From NCBI RefSeq assembly GCF_025499605.1, contig NZ_JAFMVC010000008.1, positions 120,954-184,953 of the forward strand: a stretch of 64,000 bases of DNA. Reading direction: 5' to 3'. The DNA comes from Carboxylicivirga litoralis (GTDB lineage: Bacteria; Bacteroidota; Bacteroidia; Bacteroidales; Marinilabiliaceae). This document shows, in pieces, positions 63,865 to 64,000 of the stretch. The notes beneath the pieces were generated by a model. The model saw nothing but the letters and a program-made list of their open reading frames with translations. It searched no databases and was not told the origin of the DNA. Each line of letters starts with the position of its first letter. The first letter of the stretch is position 1. The translations under genes were made by a program, and so were the position numbers.

Positions 63865-64000
63865 CAGCCGCTTCTCGAACGAGGGGAGTTAAAAAATACT
63901 GAAAGACAAGTGGTGAAACACTTGATTTTACACTGAGCGTAAGGCTCAAGAAGTTCTTTGAAAATATTGGATAGTACCTATTTTAAACGATAAAATAGAA
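63865..64000 (+). other. rRNA operon leader with boxA-like antitermination signal
   Basis: Downstream of P2: hairpin tgagc-gtaag-gctca (63933-63947) and gttctttgaaa (63953-63963), close to the boxA motif TGCTCTTTAACA. Leaders of this kind precede 16S rRNA in Bacteroidota. The 16S gene itself is not in the window. Confidence 0.7.

Overview
The window is from a Bacteroidota chromosome, most likely a marine or anaerobic Marinilabiliales/Bacteroidales-type bacterium. This rests on several things. There is a SusC/SusD pair, and the Bat aerotolerance operon has the Bacteroidota layout. A GlsA/GlsB-type acyltransferase pair for amino-acid lipids is present. The dcw cluster lacks murF and ddl, as is usual in this phylum. 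Several promoters fit the Bacteroidota TTG(17-23)TAnnTTTG pattern. Stop codons follow the standard code: TGA ends rsmH and the S24 regulator. Only a few features look damaged or mobile-derived, and there are no transposases, phage genes, tRNAs or CRISPR arrays.

Layout. 1-1337: 5' part of a flavin disulfide-reductase paralogue that has lost both redox cysteines. 1584-3423: glycine/ornithine-lipid acyltransferase pair, bracketed by two copies of a structured ~121-bp repeat. 3643-8791: an inducible-mutagenesis cassette, with a LexA-like S24 repressor divergent from dinB-dnaE2. 8834-24672: the division and cell-wall cluster mraZ-rsmH-ftsL-ftsI-murE-mraY-murD-ftsW-murG-murC-ftsQ-ftsA-ftsZ plus yqeY, all on the plus strand and closed by a strong terminator. 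24727-28783: small housekeeping genes, a degenerate DEAD-box protein and ATP-dependent PEP carboxykinase. 28784-29668: a long AT-rich gap before an orphan susCD pair. 34410-38366: O6-alkylguanine-DNA methyltransferase, class I fumarase and an alanine/glycine:cation symporter. 38432-43081: three exported proteins, a head-GIN repeat protein and two tandem transglutaminase-like proteins, one with and one without an intact catalytic triad. 43166-46433: CPBP protease and RecG, separated by hairpin-rich DNA. 46575-52962: the moxR-DUF58-DUF4381-batA-batBC-batD operon. 53052-54566: a sulfatase gene with one in-frame TGA. 54819-57135: a barrel-like outer membrane protein and a TPR protein. 57236-57423: a candidate structured small RNA. 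57422-62883: a Cys-cluster protein, FKBP, methyltransferase, orphan ABC ATPase, DUF2795 and an OstA-like protein. 62884-64000: non-coding, ending in two tandem promoters and a boxA-like leader of what is almost certainly an rRNA operon starting just past the window.

How the genes work together. The central 16 kb makes peptidoglycan precursors and builds the divisome, and is probably controlled at its promoter by MraZ through four 10-bp-phased repeats. The mutagenesis cassette next to it looks like a self-contained DNA-damage response unit. The Bat operon would assemble a membrane VWA/TPR complex remodelled by MoxR. The most unusual individual signals are the cysteine-less disulfide reductase, the repeat pair flanking the lipid genes, the TGA-interrupted sulfatase, the candidate RNA at 57.3 kb and the two-cluster Cys protein beside it.
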